From Paenibacillus dendritiformis (lineage in GTDB: Bacteria > Bacillota > Bacilli > Paenibacillales > Paenibacillaceae): a DNA stretch of 64,000 nucleotides. Below, one piece after another: positions 52,658 through 61,639 of this stretch. A program made the translations under genes and the position numbers. Each line of letters begins with the position of its first letter. The first letter of the stretch is position 1. The notes under the pieces were generated by a model. That model ran no database searches. It was not told the DNA's origin and saw only the letters and a program-made list of their open reading frames with translations. The stretch covers positions 3,092,001 to 3,156,000 of the forward strand of contig NZ_OX216966.1 of assembly GCF_945605565.1 (NCBI RefSeq), written 5' to 3'.

Positions 52658-52882
52658 ATGATATCCGTCACGCGATTGAACGGTTCTCCCATGTGGGTGA
52701 ACGCCCTTCTCATCGAGACCGTGGAAGAGACGCCGGACACCTACATCACATTGACGACGGGGAAGAAGTTCATCGTACTGGAGAAGGGGCCGGAAGTGAT
52801 TGAACGGATCGAACAATATGTTCGTTCCGTCGGTATCATCGCCGGAACGAAGAAGACAGAACCATCGGAGGGACAACCATGA
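52658..52882 (+). CDS. swrD: Flagellar protein SwrD (FlbD family)
   Basis: A 74-residue protein. ISVTRLNGSPMWVNALLIET and TYITLTTGKKFIVLEKGPEV are the FlbD/SwrD core. In B. subtilis SwrD raises flagellar torque, probably by promoting stator function. The ATG lies about six bases after AAAGGAGG. The stop overlaps fliL by four bases. Confidence 0.93.
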   Translation: MISVTRLNGSPMWVNALLIETVEETPDTYITLTTGKKFIVLEKGPEVIERIEQYVRSVGIIAGTKKTEPSEGQP

Positions 52883-53334
52883 AACGAATGATGCCGTGGA
52901 TGATCACACTCCTGCTTGCGCTGACCCTGATCGCCCTTGTCGTGATTATGATGATTAATACGAATGGCAAGGGCAATGCGCCTGGAGCACAGCAAGTGCA
53001 GACTGTAAGATTATCGGCCGATGAAATCGTCGAGATGACGTCAACGATGACAGACATCAAAACGAATCTGGCAGATCGCAACTATATCGTACTGACCGGC
53101 TTCGCGTTCCAAATGGACACAAAGAAGACAAAAGAACAGTTCGATAAGATCAAAGATGTTCGCATCAAGCCTCTCATTCTCAGAACCTTGGCTGATATGA
53201 AACCGGAAGACTTGCAAGGTATGAAGGGTCAGGATCAGCTGTGTGCCAAGTTGCTCGAACTGATTAATAAGCAATTGCCGGAAGGCAAGGTCGTTCAAGT
53301 GGACTTGACGGACTTTATACTTTCGCCGATTTGA
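52879..53334 (+). CDS. fliL: Flagellar basal-body-associated protein FliL
   Basis: A 151-residue single-pass protein. The membrane segment is MITLLLALTLIALVVIMMI (about 6-24), followed by a periplasmic-side domain with NYIVLTGFAFQMDTKKTKEQ and the end VVQVDLTDFILSPI. FliL rings support stator units. It overlaps swrD by four bases and precedes fliM. Confidence 0.94.
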   Translation: MKRMMPWMITLLLALTLIALVVIMMINTNGKGNAPGAQQVQTVRLSADEIVEMTSTMTDIKTNLADRNYIVLTGFAFQMDTKKTKEQFDKIKDVRIKPLILRTLADMKPEDLQGMKGQDQLCAKLLELINKQLPEGKVVQVDLTDFILSPI

Positions 53335-53384
53335 CGGCAGATTGACACACATGTTCAGCTGATTCCTGTAAGGGGGTGAAACGA

Positions 53385-54383
53385 TTGGTAGACGTGCTAT
53401 CGCAGAACGAGATTGACGCATTGCTCGCGGCGCTGTCCTCGGGGGAAATGGATGCGGAAGAGCTAAAAAAAGAGGAAACACAGCGTAAGATCCGTTCGTA
53501 CGATTTCAAGCGTGCCGTTCGTTTTTCTAAAGACCACATTCGAAGTTTGACACGCATCCATGAAAATTTCGCCAGATTTTTGACGACATATTTTTCCGCG
53601 CAATTGCGCACTTTTGTGCAAATCAATGTCGTCCAGGTCGAGCAGTTGCCGTATGACGAGTTCATCCGCTCGATTCCGAAAATGACCATATTGAATATTT
53701 TTGAGGCCGAGCCGCTCAAAGGCCGGATGGTTCTCGAGGTCAACCCGAACGTTGCTTATGCCATGCTTGACCGCATGCTGGGCGGCGCCGGAGTAGCGCC
53801 TTCGAAGATCAACGTGCTGACCGAGATCGAGACGACGGTGATGGAGCGCATTTTCAGCCGGGCATTCGAGAGCCTGCAGGAGGCGTGGAAGAGCGTGCTC
53901 GATATCCGGCCGCGGCTGGAAGCACTCGAGACGAATCCTCAATTTATGCAAATTGTCTCCCCGAACGAGACGATAGCGCTCATTTCATTGAGCACCAAAA
54001 TCGGGGACACGACGGGGATGATCAACTTATGTATCCCTCATGTCGTCATCGAGCCGATTATGCCGAAGCTGTCTGTGCATCATTGGTTCGTATCTGAGAA
54101 AAAAACGCGGGAACCGATTGAGATCGAAAAATTGCGCCAACGGGTTAGTAAAGCGAAGCTTCCGATCGCCGTTGAACTTGGCACATCACAGATTTCGGTA
54201 CAGGAGTTGATGCAGTTATCAATCGGCGATGTCATCGCCTTGAACAAGCCGGTTGACAGCGGTTTGACGATTCGGGTTGGTGACCGCATGAAATATATTG
54301 GCACGCCGGGTGTAGTCAAGGATCGCGTAGCGGTACAAATCGAGCAAGTCGTGGAAGAAGGAGTGGAAGAGCATGACGAGTAA
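53385..54383 (+). CDS. fliM: Flagellar motor switch protein FliM
   Basis: A 332-residue C-ring protein, the same length as I recall for B. subtilis. The N-terminal CheY-binding peptide VDVLSQNEIDALLAALSSGE is intact. The middle CheC-like domain has RSLTRIHENFARFLTTYFSA and LGGAGVAPSKI; the C-terminal SpoA domain has ELGTSQISVQELMQLSIGDV. A TTG start is inferred from AAGGGGG about eight bases before it; the in-frame GTG three codons earlier overlaps that site. It overlaps fliY by eleven bases. Confidence 0.96.
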   Translation: MVDVLSQNEIDALLAALSSGEMDAEELKKEETQRKIRSYDFKRAVRFSKDHIRSLTRIHENFARFLTTYFSAQLRTFVQINVVQVEQLPYDEFIRSIPKMTILNIFEAEPLKGRMVLEVNPNVAYAMLDRMLGGAGVAPSKINVLTEIETTVMERIFSRAFESLQEAWKSVLDIRPRLEALETNPQFMQIVSPNETIALISLSTKIGDTTGMINLCIPHVVIEPIMPKLSVHHWFVSEKKTREPIEIEKLRQRVSKAKLPIAVELGTSQISVQELMQLSIGDVIALNKPVDSGLTIRVGDRMKYIGTPGVVKDRVAVQIEQVVEEGVEEHDE

Positions 54384-55641
54384 AGATTACTTGTCGCAGG
54401 AGGAAATTGACGCCCTGTTGAAAAAATCGAGCGGCGATTCGTCGGAAGGCGAAGCGGAGTCCCCTTCAATCGATTCCTATTTGGATCCGATCGAAGTCGA
54501 TGCCCTTGGTGAGATTGGCAATATTACGTTTGGCAGTGCGGCTACGGCGCTATCCACCCTGCTGGGCAAAAAGGTGGACATTACGACACCTCGCATCAAG
54601 CTGCTGAAGCGCGAGAATCTGGAGGAGGAATTCCCGAAGCCGCATGTCGCGGTGCACGTGCAGTATGTTGAAGGCTTCGAAGGGGTCAACTCCCTCGTCA
54701 TCAAGACGTCGGATGCGCAGGTCATCGCGGATTTGATGCTTGGCGGCGACGGCACGAACCTGAGCGGCGAGCTGAACGAAATTCACGTCAGCGCCGTGCA
54801 GGAAGCGATGAACCAGATGATGGGCTCGTCCGCGACGTCCATGTCCACGATTTTTAACCGGTTGGTGAACATTTCTCCGCCCGGCATCGGCATCTTGAAT
54901 ATGTCGGATGGACAGGGACTTGACACGCTGCCGGACGCGAATGTGCTGGTCAAAATTTCATTCCGCCTTACGATCGGCGATTTGATCGATTCGACGATAA
55001 TGCAAATCTTGACGGTGCCGTTCGCGAAGGACATGGTCCGCATTTTGATGGGAACGGCGGAATCGATGTCGACAGGAGCGGAGACCGCGCCGGAGGCTCC
55101 TGCGGCGGAAGAAGCGCCATATGCGCCGCCGGCTCAGCAAGCCGCTCAGCAGCCTATGGCGGGTATCGAGCAGCAGCCGATGCCGGGAGGACAAGCGCCT
55201 CAGCAGCCATACGGACAGCCTTACGCGCAGCCTCCGTACGGAGCCCAGCCGATGCCGGCAGCTCACCTGGATCCGCAGAGCGGAGCGGCTTCCGCATTCG
55301 GCAATGTGCCGAACCGGAGCGTCAATGTCCAGCCGGTGCAATTTGCGAATTTTCAACCCGGATCCTATGCGCAACATGATGAATCCAATCTAAATTTATT
55401 GTTGGACATCCCGCTCAAAGTCACAGTAGAATTAGGGAGGACACACAAACAGATCAAGGACATTCTAGAGCTCTCTCAAGGTTCCATTATTGAGCTGGAC
55501 AAGCTGGCTGGCGAACCGGTCGACATTCTGGTCAACAACAAACTCATTGCCAAGGGGGAAGTTGTCGTCATTGACGAGAATTTTGGCGTTCGTGTCACCG
55601 ATATTATCAACCAGTGGGATCGAATTCAAAAACTACAATAA
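54373..55641 (+). CDS. fliY: Flagellar motor switch phosphatase FliY
   Basis: A 422-residue protein joining a CheC-like CheY-P phosphatase and a FliN domain. The N-terminal YLSQEEIDALLKKSSG mimics the FliM CheY-binding peptide. Two phosphatase helices are visible, with ALGEIGNITFGSAATALSTL and the later VSAVQEAMNQMMGSSATSMS, each keeping the E-x2-N pattern. A Pro/Gln/Ala linker (about 235-325) leads to the SpoA/FliN domain (about 340-420). cheY is the next gene. Confidence 0.96.
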   Translation: MTSKDYLSQEEIDALLKKSSGDSSEGEAESPSIDSYLDPIEVDALGEIGNITFGSAATALSTLLGKKVDITTPRIKLLKRENLEEEFPKPHVAVHVQYVEGFEGVNSLVIKTSDAQVIADLMLGGDGTNLSGELNEIHVSAVQEAMNQMMGSSATSMSTIFNRLVNISPPGIGILNMSDGQGLDTLPDANVLVKISFRLTIGDLIDSTIMQILTVPFAKDMVRILMGTAESMSTGAETAPEAPAAEEAPYAPPAQQAAQQPMAGIEQQPMPGGQAPQQPYGQPYAQPPYGAQPMPAAHLDPQSGAASAFGNVPNRSVNVQPVQFANFQPGSYAQHDESNLNLLLDIPLKVTVELGRTHKQIKDILELSQGSIIELDKLAGEPVDILVNNKLIAKGEVVVIDENFGVRVTDIINQWDRIQKLQ

Positions 55642-55663
55642 GATTTAGGGAGGATTCAGAACG

Positions 55664-56026
55664 ATGGCTAACCGTATTTTGATCGTAGACGATGCAGCGT
55701 TCATGCGAATGATGATTCGCGACATTTTGACTAAGAATGGATACGATGTCGTGGGAGAAGCATCAGATGGCGCTCAGGCGATCGAAAAGTACAAAGAGCA
55801 TAAACCAGACCTGATTACGATGGACATCACGATGCCGGAGATGGACGGCATTACGGCGTTGAAAGAGATTCGCAAGCTGGACCCGAACGCCAAAGTCATC
55901 ATGTGTTCGGCGATGGGCCAACAGGCGATGGTTATCGACGCGATTCAGGCAGGGGCGAAAGACTTCATCGTCAAGCCGTTCCAGGCAGACCGCGTTATCG
56001 AAGCGATTAAGAAAACAATGGGATAA
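55664..56026 (+). CDS. cheY: Chemotaxis response regulator CheY
   Basis: A 120-residue single receiver domain. The acidic pair is D9-D10, the phosphorylated aspartate D54 in DLITMDITMPEMDG, and the lysine lies in FIVKPF near 104. In Bacillales phospho-CheY binds FliM/FliY to favour smooth swimming. It lies 22 bp after fliY, with AGGGAGG upstream, and three bases before fliO. Confidence 0.97.
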   Translation: MANRILIVDDAAFMRMMIRDILTKNGYDVVGEASDGAQAIEKYKEHKPDLITMDITMPEMDGITALKEIRKLDPNAKVIMCSAMGQQAMVIDAIQAGAKDFIVKPFQADRVIEAIKKTMG

Positions 56027-56029
56027 GCC

Positions 56030-56569
56030 ATGCCTGACAACGGTCAAATTCAAACGCCCGGTGCCGGAGATTACATAGGCAGCTTATTGACCGTGCTGCT
56101 GTCGCTCGCAGTCATTATCGTACTTATCGTACTGCTTATTAAATGGTTGAACCGGAAAAACCGCATGTGGCAAATGAATCAAAGCATTCGCACGCTCGGC
56201 GGCACCGGGCTCGGACCTAACAAGTCCTTGCAGATTATTGAAGTTGGCGATGTCGTCTACATCCTGGGCATCGGAGAGGATATTACCTTGATCGATAAAA
56301 TATCCGATCCGGAGCAAGCGGCGCGCTTGATGGCATCATTGGAGCGCGCGCCGTCCAAGCCCGGGACGGCATGGCCAACCTCTTGGTCTGACCTGAAAAG
56401 CCGTATGCGAAGAGGTTCCAAGACTGCGGAGACAGACTCGGGAACGAGAGACGCGGACCCGTCTTCCGTGTCCTTTCATGAAGTGTTTCATGCAAAACTT
56501 GAACACATGCCCAAACGCGCACAACAAGTGGAGCAGTTGTTCAAAGAAGATTCCAATGAAGATCGGTAG
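56030..56569 (+). CDS. fliO: Flagellar biosynthesis protein FliO
   Basis: A 179-residue protein. One membrane segment (about 17-39, LLTVLLSLAVIIVLIVLLI) is followed by the conserved MNQSIRTLGGTGLGPNKSLQ and IIEVGDVVYILGIGEDITLI block. The tail is polar and variable. It helps FliP ring assembly. It lacks the N-terminal signal peptide and extracytoplasmic stretch that I recall for B. subtilis FliO (about 219 residues), so the short form is noteworthy but common elsewhere. Confidence 0.9.
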   Translation: MPDNGQIQTPGAGDYIGSLLTVLLSLAVIIVLIVLLIKWLNRKNRMWQMNQSIRTLGGTGLGPNKSLQIIEVGDVVYILGIGEDITLIDKISDPEQAARLMASLERAPSKPGTAWPTSWSDLKSRMRRGSKTAETDSGTRDADPSSVSFHEVFHAKLEHMPKRAQQVEQLFKEDSNEDR

Positions 56570-56577
56570 ATGGATTG

Positions 56578-57333
56578 ATGAATAAAAAATTGCTGCTAGC
56601 TGTGACAGCCGTCCTGTTGTTGTCCGGTCTTACCGCTCATTGGGCGTCGGCGTCGCCTGTCATTCCTGACATCGACATCAAGATTGGAGACGGCGGCGGG
56701 CAGCCGGGGACATCCTCGTTGTCCTTGCTGCTGCTAATTACCGTGCTCAGCATCGCTCCGGCCATTCTTGTCCTGATGACCTCCTTCACGCGCATCGTCG
56801 TCGTGCTGGGCTTCGTCCGGACATCGCTTGGAACGCAGCAGATGCCGCCCAACCAGGTGTTAATCGGACTTGCGCTCTTTCTTACTTTGTTTGTGATGTC
56901 CCCAACGATTGGCGAAATCAATCAGGCCGCGCTGCAGCCATACTTGAAGGGCGAACTGAACCAGACCCAGGCGTTGGAGCAAGCCTCGATACCTATGAAG
57001 AAATTCATGTTCTCGCATACCCGCGAGAAAGATTTGCTCTTATTTATGAAGTACACGAAGACCGAGAAGCCGAAGACGTATCAAGACGTGCCGCTCACCG
57101 TGCTTGTGCCTGCATTTGCCATCAGTGAGCTGAAGACCGCCTTTCAGATGGGATTTATGATATTCATTCCATTTCTGGTCATTGACATGGTCGTAGCCAG
57201 CACGTTGATGGCGATGGGGATGATGATGCTGCCTCCGGTGATGATCTCGCTTCCTTTTAAAATACTTCTGTTCGTGCTCGTAGACGGCTGGTATCTTGTC
57301 GTGAAGTCGTTGCTGATGAGTTTCAATACCTAA
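56578..57333 (+). CDS. fliP: Flagellar export gate protein FliP
   Basis: A 251-residue gate subunit. A cleavable signal peptide (about 1-24) precedes the family block LLLLITVLSIAPAILVLMTS, FTRIVVVLGFVRTSLGTQQM-P and PNQVLIGLALFLTLFVMSPT. The second half holds VPAFAISELKTAFQMGFMIF and the last membrane segments. A TTG one codon earlier is possible; the ATG is preferred. The binding site before it is weak, suggesting coupling to fliO, whose stop is nine bases upstream. Confidence 0.96.
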   Translation: MNKKLLLAVTAVLLLSGLTAHWASASPVIPDIDIKIGDGGGQPGTSSLSLLLLITVLSIAPAILVLMTSFTRIVVVLGFVRTSLGTQQMPPNQVLIGLALFLTLFVMSPTIGEINQAALQPYLKGELNQTQALEQASIPMKKFMFSHTREKDLLLFMKYTKTEKPKTYQDVPLTVLVPAFAISELKTAFQMGFMIFIPFLVIDMVVASTLMAMGMMMLPPVMISLPFKILLFVLVDGWYLVVKSLLMSFNT

Positions 57334-57370
57334 GCGGGAACGAATCTGACGAACGGGAGGAATACAGGAA

Positions 57371-57640
57371 ATGAGTGCTGAGTTTATTATCGGCTTGGCG
57401 GGGCAGGCGGTGTTCGCCGTATTGAAGGTGGCCGCCCCGATGCTGGCCATCGCGCTGATTGTCGGGCTTGCCATCAGTATCTTTCAGGCGACGACCCAGA
57501 TCCAGGAGCAGACCTTGGCCTTCGTGCCCAAAATTATCGCCGTCATGGTGGTTGTGCTCGTATTCGGTCCTTGGATCTTAACGACACTGGTCGATTTTGC
57601 TTTTAGTATTTTAAATAATTTGCACCTTTACATCGGTTAG
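57371..57640 (+). CDS. fliQ: Flagellar export gate protein FliQ
   Basis: An 89-residue protein with two membrane hairpins: VLKVAAPMLAIALIVGLAIS and FVPKIIAVMVVVLVFGPWIL, linked by IFQATTQIQEQTL, the family signature. It forms part of the FliPQR export channel. GGGAGG precedes the ATG. Confidence 0.96.
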   Translation: MSAEFIIGLAGQAVFAVLKVAAPMLAIALIVGLAISIFQATTQIQEQTLAFVPKIIAVMVVVLVFGPWILTTLVDFAFSILNNLHLYIG

Positions 57641-57651
57641 GCAGTGAAGAG

Positions 57652-58440
57652 ATGGAAATCCTCGTTCAGGCTTTCCCTGTTTTTTTGCTCACGCTATGTC
57701 GAATTACGGCGTTCTTTGTCACGGTCCCTGTCATATCTTCGCGGGGCGTGCCGAATCATTTTCGTGTCGGACTCGCGTTTTTTGTGAGCGTGATCGCCTA
57801 TTTGCTGTTCGGCATCGGCAAAACCGTGCCGGCAGACGGCATGTTTGTCATTTTCATTATACGAGAAGTATTGATTGGCCTATTAATCGGCTTTTTGGCC
57901 CAACTGTTCTTCACCGCCGTGCAGACGGCCGGCTCGTTCATCGACATCCAGATCGGCTTCGGGATTGCGAATGTCATCGACCCGTTGACAGGCGCTACCT
58001 CGCCGGTAATGGGGAACTTCAAGTACGTCTTTGTCGTGCTGCTGTTTCTCGGGATGAACGGCCACCATTACTTTATCGACGGAATCATGCGAAGTTTTGA
58101 GTGGCTGCCGCTGGATGAGAACACCTTCTTTGATCAGATAGCGAACGGACTCGTCTCCGAATTTCTGGTGCAGTCCTTCGTTCAGGCGTTCATCATCGCG
58201 TTCCAGATTTCGGCGCCCCTCATCGTGGCGCTGTTCCTGACCGATGTGGCGCTTGGCTTTCTGGCGCGGTCGGCGCCGCAGTTCAATATCTTTGTCGTGG
58301 GCATACCGCTCAAGTTGATTATCGGATTAGTTATGCTGCTACTGACCGTACCTAGTCTTATTTACGTGCTGCAGCAGTTGTTCTCCTCGTTGTTCGAGGC
58401 GCTTGACCAGCTGTTACGCATGATGCAGGGGGCGGGATAA
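57652..58440 (+). CDS. fliR: Flagellar export gate protein FliR
   Basis: A 262-residue membrane protein with about six segments. RITAFFVTVPVISSRGVPNH, REVLIGLLIGFLAQLFFTAV and QTAGSFIDIQIGFGIANVID are conserved, as is DVALGFLARSAPQFNIFVVG. It caps the FliPQR helix and contacts FlhB. It starts 11 bp after fliQ and ends two bases before flhB. Confidence 0.96.
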   Translation: MEILVQAFPVFLLTLCRITAFFVTVPVISSRGVPNHFRVGLAFFVSVIAYLLFGIGKTVPADGMFVIFIIREVLIGLLIGFLAQLFFTAVQTAGSFIDIQIGFGIANVIDPLTGATSPVMGNFKYVFVVLLFLGMNGHHYFIDGIMRSFEWLPLDENTFFDQIANGLVSEFLVQSFVQAFIIAFQISAPLIVALFLTDVALGFLARSAPQFNIFVVGIPLKLIIGLVMLLLTVPSLIYVLQQLFSSLFEALDQLLRMMQGAG

Positions 58441-58442
58441 TA

Positions 58443-59579
58443 ATGACACGTACGCGCCGCGGGCAGACGGTACCGTCTGCGGCCCGCGAATACCAACTGA
58501 GACACCGTCTGAATCTCCAGCTGTTCTCGCAAGAGAAGACGGAGAAGGCGACCCCGAAAAAGAGGCAGGAGTCCCGCAAGAAGGGGCAGGTTGCCAAAAG
58601 CTCGGATTTGTCCGGAGCGTCCATTCTGCTTGCATGCTTCTTCTGCCTGCTTATGTTCGGGAGCTTCTATAAGGAGCGAGTGCTCGATTTATTCGCGGAT
58701 TCCTTGCAGCACCGCTTGACGATGGAAGTCACGGTAGGCAATGTGACGGACTATTTCGCCCAGGTGTTTCTGAAAGGACTCATCGTGTTAGCCCCCGTGT
58801 TTCTTGCGGCATTTCTGATGGGCCTCATCGCGAATTACGCGCAGATCGGATTTTTGTTCACTGGCGAGCCCATGAAAATGAAGCTGAGCAAAATCAACCC
58901 GATTCAAGGGTTCAAACGGATTTTCTCGCTTCGTTCCGTGGTCGAGTTTTTGAAGTCGATTTTGAAGCTGGCAGCGATTGCTGTCATCGTCTACTTGTCT
59001 TTGTGGGGGGAGCGGGATCGCATTGTCCAGATGTCGCATGTGCCCCTCAATGAAATATTGAGCTATACCGCACAAATTACGCTGTCTCTCGGATTGAAAA
59101 TCGGCGCCGCCTTGTTCGCGATCGCCATCATGGACTACATGTACCAACGTTATGATCATGAAAAAAGCATGCGCATGTCCAAGCAAGACATTAAGGACGA
59201 GTACAAAAAAACAGAGGGCGACCCTCTTATCAAAGGAAAAATCAAAGAACGACAACGCCGCATGGCGATGATGCGGATGATGCAGGAAGTGCCGAAGGCC
59301 GACGTTATCATTACGAACCCGACTCACTTCGCCGTCGCGCTGAAGTATGACGGTTCCGAGATGGAAGCCCCGCAAGTGATTGCGAAGGGGCAGGATTACG
59401 TCGCCCTGCGCATTAAGCAGATCGCCAAGGAGAATGGCGTATTGACCATGGAAAACAAGCCGCTCGCCCGGGCTTTATTCGAGAGGACGGAGATTGGCGA
59501 AGCCATTCCGGCCGACTTGTTCCAGGCCGTGGCGGAAGTTCTGGCTTATGTATACAAATTGAAAGGCAAAGTCAATTGA
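58443..59579 (+). CDS. flhB: Flagellar export switch protein FlhB
   Basis: A 378-residue protein. A Bacillus-like N-terminus LNLQLFSQEKTEKATPKKRQ leads to four membrane segments (about 55-235) and the cytoplasmic domain, with self-cleavage at NPTH in DVIITNPTHFAVALKYD. It sets export specificity together with FliK. The shown ATG gives about 25 extra N-terminal residues (TRTRRGQTVPSAAREYQLRH) that are less conserved; an internal start cannot be excluded. It nearly abuts fliR. Confidence 0.96.
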   Translation: MTRTRRGQTVPSAAREYQLRHRLNLQLFSQEKTEKATPKKRQESRKKGQVAKSSDLSGASILLACFFCLLMFGSFYKERVLDLFADSLQHRLTMEVTVGNVTDYFAQVFLKGLIVLAPVFLAAFLMGLIANYAQIGFLFTGEPMKMKLSKINPIQGFKRIFSLRSVVEFLKSILKLAAIAVIVYLSLWGERDRIVQMSHVPLNEILSYTAQITLSLGLKIGAALFAIAIMDYMYQRYDHEKSMRMSKQDIKDEYKKTEGDPLIKGKIKERQRRMAMMRMMQEVPKADVIITNPTHFAVALKYDGSEMEAPQVIAKGQDYVALRIKQIAKENGVLTMENKPLARALFERTEIGEAIPADLFQAVAEVLAYVYKLKGKVN

Positions 59580-59605
59580 GCTAACAAGTTTGGGGGAAGC
59601 AATCC

Positions 59606-61639
59606 GTGAAAACGCGAGATTTATTCGTCTTGGTCGGCATCATCGGCATCGTGCTCATGATGGTCCTGCCGATACCGTTATGGCTTTTGGACATCCTGCT
59701 GGTGATCAATATCTCATTGGCGCTGATGATCCTTTTGATTGCCATGAACTCGAAGGAAGCTCTACAGTTTTCGATTTTTCCGGCAATGCTGCTCATCACG
59801 ACGTTATTCCGGCTTGCGCTCAACATCTCGACGACCAAGCAGATATTGGCGAATGGAGAAGCGGGAGATGTCGTCGCCACATTCGGCCAGTGGATAACGC
59901 AGGGCAATATCGCCGTCGGCATGGTTGTATTCCTCATTCTCGTCATCGTGCAATTCATTGTCATCACGAAGGGTTCCGAGCGGGTCGCTGAAGTCGCTGC
60001 ACGATTCACGCTCGACGCGATGCCCGGGAAGCAGATGGCGATCGATGCGGATCTGAATGCCGGGCTTATCAATGAACAGCAGGCGCGCGAGCGCCGGGAG
60101 AAAATCGAGAAAGAGGCCGATTTCTACGGAGCGATGGACGGTGCCAGCAAGTTCGTCAAAGGGGATGCCATCGCCAGCATCATCATCCTGCTCATCAACC
60201 TGATCGGCGGCTTCGTCATCGGAATCGCGATGCACGGCATGGCCTTCGACGAAGCGGCACAGACCTATTCGATCCTGTCGATCGGGGACGGCCTCGTCAG
60301 CCAGATTCCGGCCTTGCTGATTTCGACCGCAGCCGGTCTCATCGTCACGCGGGCGGCTTCCAAAGGAAATCTGGCCGAGGATATGAGCACGCAGATGCTC
60401 GCTTATCCGAAGCTGCTCTACATCGTCGCCGCGACGATTGCGATGCTCGGCTTGCTGACGCCGATCGGCCTGAAGCCGACCGTGCCGTTCGCGGCCGTGC
60501 TGGCCATCGCCGGCTACCGGATGCAGAAGACGATGGACGAGCGCCAGGTTCAGGAGGAGCAGCTCGAAGAGGAGCAGCAGATCGAGGAGGTCCGCAGCCC
60601 GGAGAGCGTCATCAACCTGCTGCAGGTCGATCCGATCGAGTTCGAATTCGGTTATGGGCTTATTCCGCTCGCCGACGCCCAACAGGGCGGCGACCTGCTG
60701 GACCGCATCATCATGATCCGCAGGCAATGCGCGCTTGAGCTCGGTCTCGTCGTTCCCGTCATCCGGATCCGGGACAATATCCAGCTGAAGCCGAACGAAT
60801 ATGTCATCAAAATCAAAGGCAATGCCGTTGCCCAGGGTGAGCTGCTGCTCAATCACTATTTGGCGATGAACCCGGGCTACGAGGATGATTCCGTCTCCGG
60901 CATCGAGACGACAGAGCCTGCCTTCGGCCTTCCGGCGCTCTGGGTCGACGAGACGATGAAGGAACGGGCGGAGCTGGCAGGATATACTGTCGTCGATCCG
61001 CCGTCCGTCGTCGCGACGCATCTGACCGAGATCATCAAGCGGCATGCACACGAGCTGGTCGGCCGTCAGGAGACGAAGGCGCTCGTGGAGACCGTCAAGG
61101 AACAGTACCCGGCGCTGGTCGACGATCTGATCCCGAACGTGCTCTCGATCGGAGAAGTGCAGAAGGTGCTGGCGAAGCTGCTGCGTGAAAAGATATCGAT
61201 TCGCGACTTGGTCACCATCTTCGAGACGCTGGCCGATTACGGGACCTATACGAAGGATCCGGATGTGCTGACGGAGTATGTCCGTCAGGCGCTCGCCCGC
61301 CAGATCACACAGCAGTACGTCACTCCGGGAGAGACGCTGCGCGTCATTACGGTCGGTCCTACACTGGAGAAGAAGATTGCGGAGAGCGTGACGCAGAACG
61401 AGCACGGATCTTACCTGGTCATGGATCCGGGCACGACGCAGCAGGTGTATCAGCGGATTAGCGATCAGGTGCAGCGTCTCCTGCAATCGGGACATTCGCC
61501 GGTCCTGCTCGCGTCACCGACCATTCGCATGTATTTGCGGCAGCTGCTGGAGCGCGCGATGCAGGATATTCCGGTACTCTCTTACAATGAGCTTGAGCCT
61601 AGCGTAGAAATTCAAAGTGTCGGAGTGGTGAATGTATGA
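59606..61639 (+). CDS. flhA: Flagellar export protein FlhA
   Basis: A 677-residue gate protein. Eight membrane segments lie in the first ~310 residues, with the FHIPEP-type signature region RVAEVAARFTLDAMPGKQMA followed by IDADLNAGLINEQQARERRE. The cytoplasmic chaperone- and substrate-docking ring covers about 340-677. GTG lies 27 bp after flhB behind GGGGG. The stop overlaps flhF by four bases (ATGA). Confidence 0.97.
   Translation: MKTRDLFVLVGIIGIVLMMVLPIPLWLLDILLVINISLALMILLIAMNSKEALQFSIFPAMLLITTLFRLALNISTTKQILANGEAGDVVATFGQWITQGNIAVGMVVFLILVIVQFIVITKGSERVAEVAARFTLDAMPGKQMAIDADLNAGLINEQQARERREKIEKEADFYGAMDGASKFVKGDAIASIIILLINLIGGFVIGIAMHGMAFDEAAQTYSILSIGDGLVSQIPALLISTAAGLIVTRAASKGNLAEDMSTQMLAYPKLLYIVAATIAMLGLLTPIGLKPTVPFAAVLAIAGYRMQKTMDERQVQEEQLEEEQQIEEVRSPESVINLLQVDPIEFEFGYGLIPLADAQQGGDLLDRIIMIRRQCALELGLVVPVIRIRDNIQLKPNEYVIKIKGNAVAQGELLLNHYLAMNPGYEDDSVSGIETTEPAFGLPALWVDETMKERAELAGYTVVDPPSVVATHLTEIIKRHAHELVGRQETKALVETVKEQYPALVDDLIPNVLSIGEVQKVLAKLLREKISIRDLVTIFETLADYGTYTKDPDVLTEYVRQALARQITQQYVTPGETLRVITVGPTLEKKIAESVTQNEHGSYLVMDPGTTQQVYQRISDQVQRLLQSGHSPVLLASPTIRMYLRQLLERAMQDIPVLSYNELEPSVEIQSVGVVNV

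Noticed and set aside
59804..61495. A 563-codon minus-strand frame
   Set aside because: Antisense shadow of flhA; composition is Arg/Asp/His-rich as expected from a reversed GC-rich gene, with no family motif.
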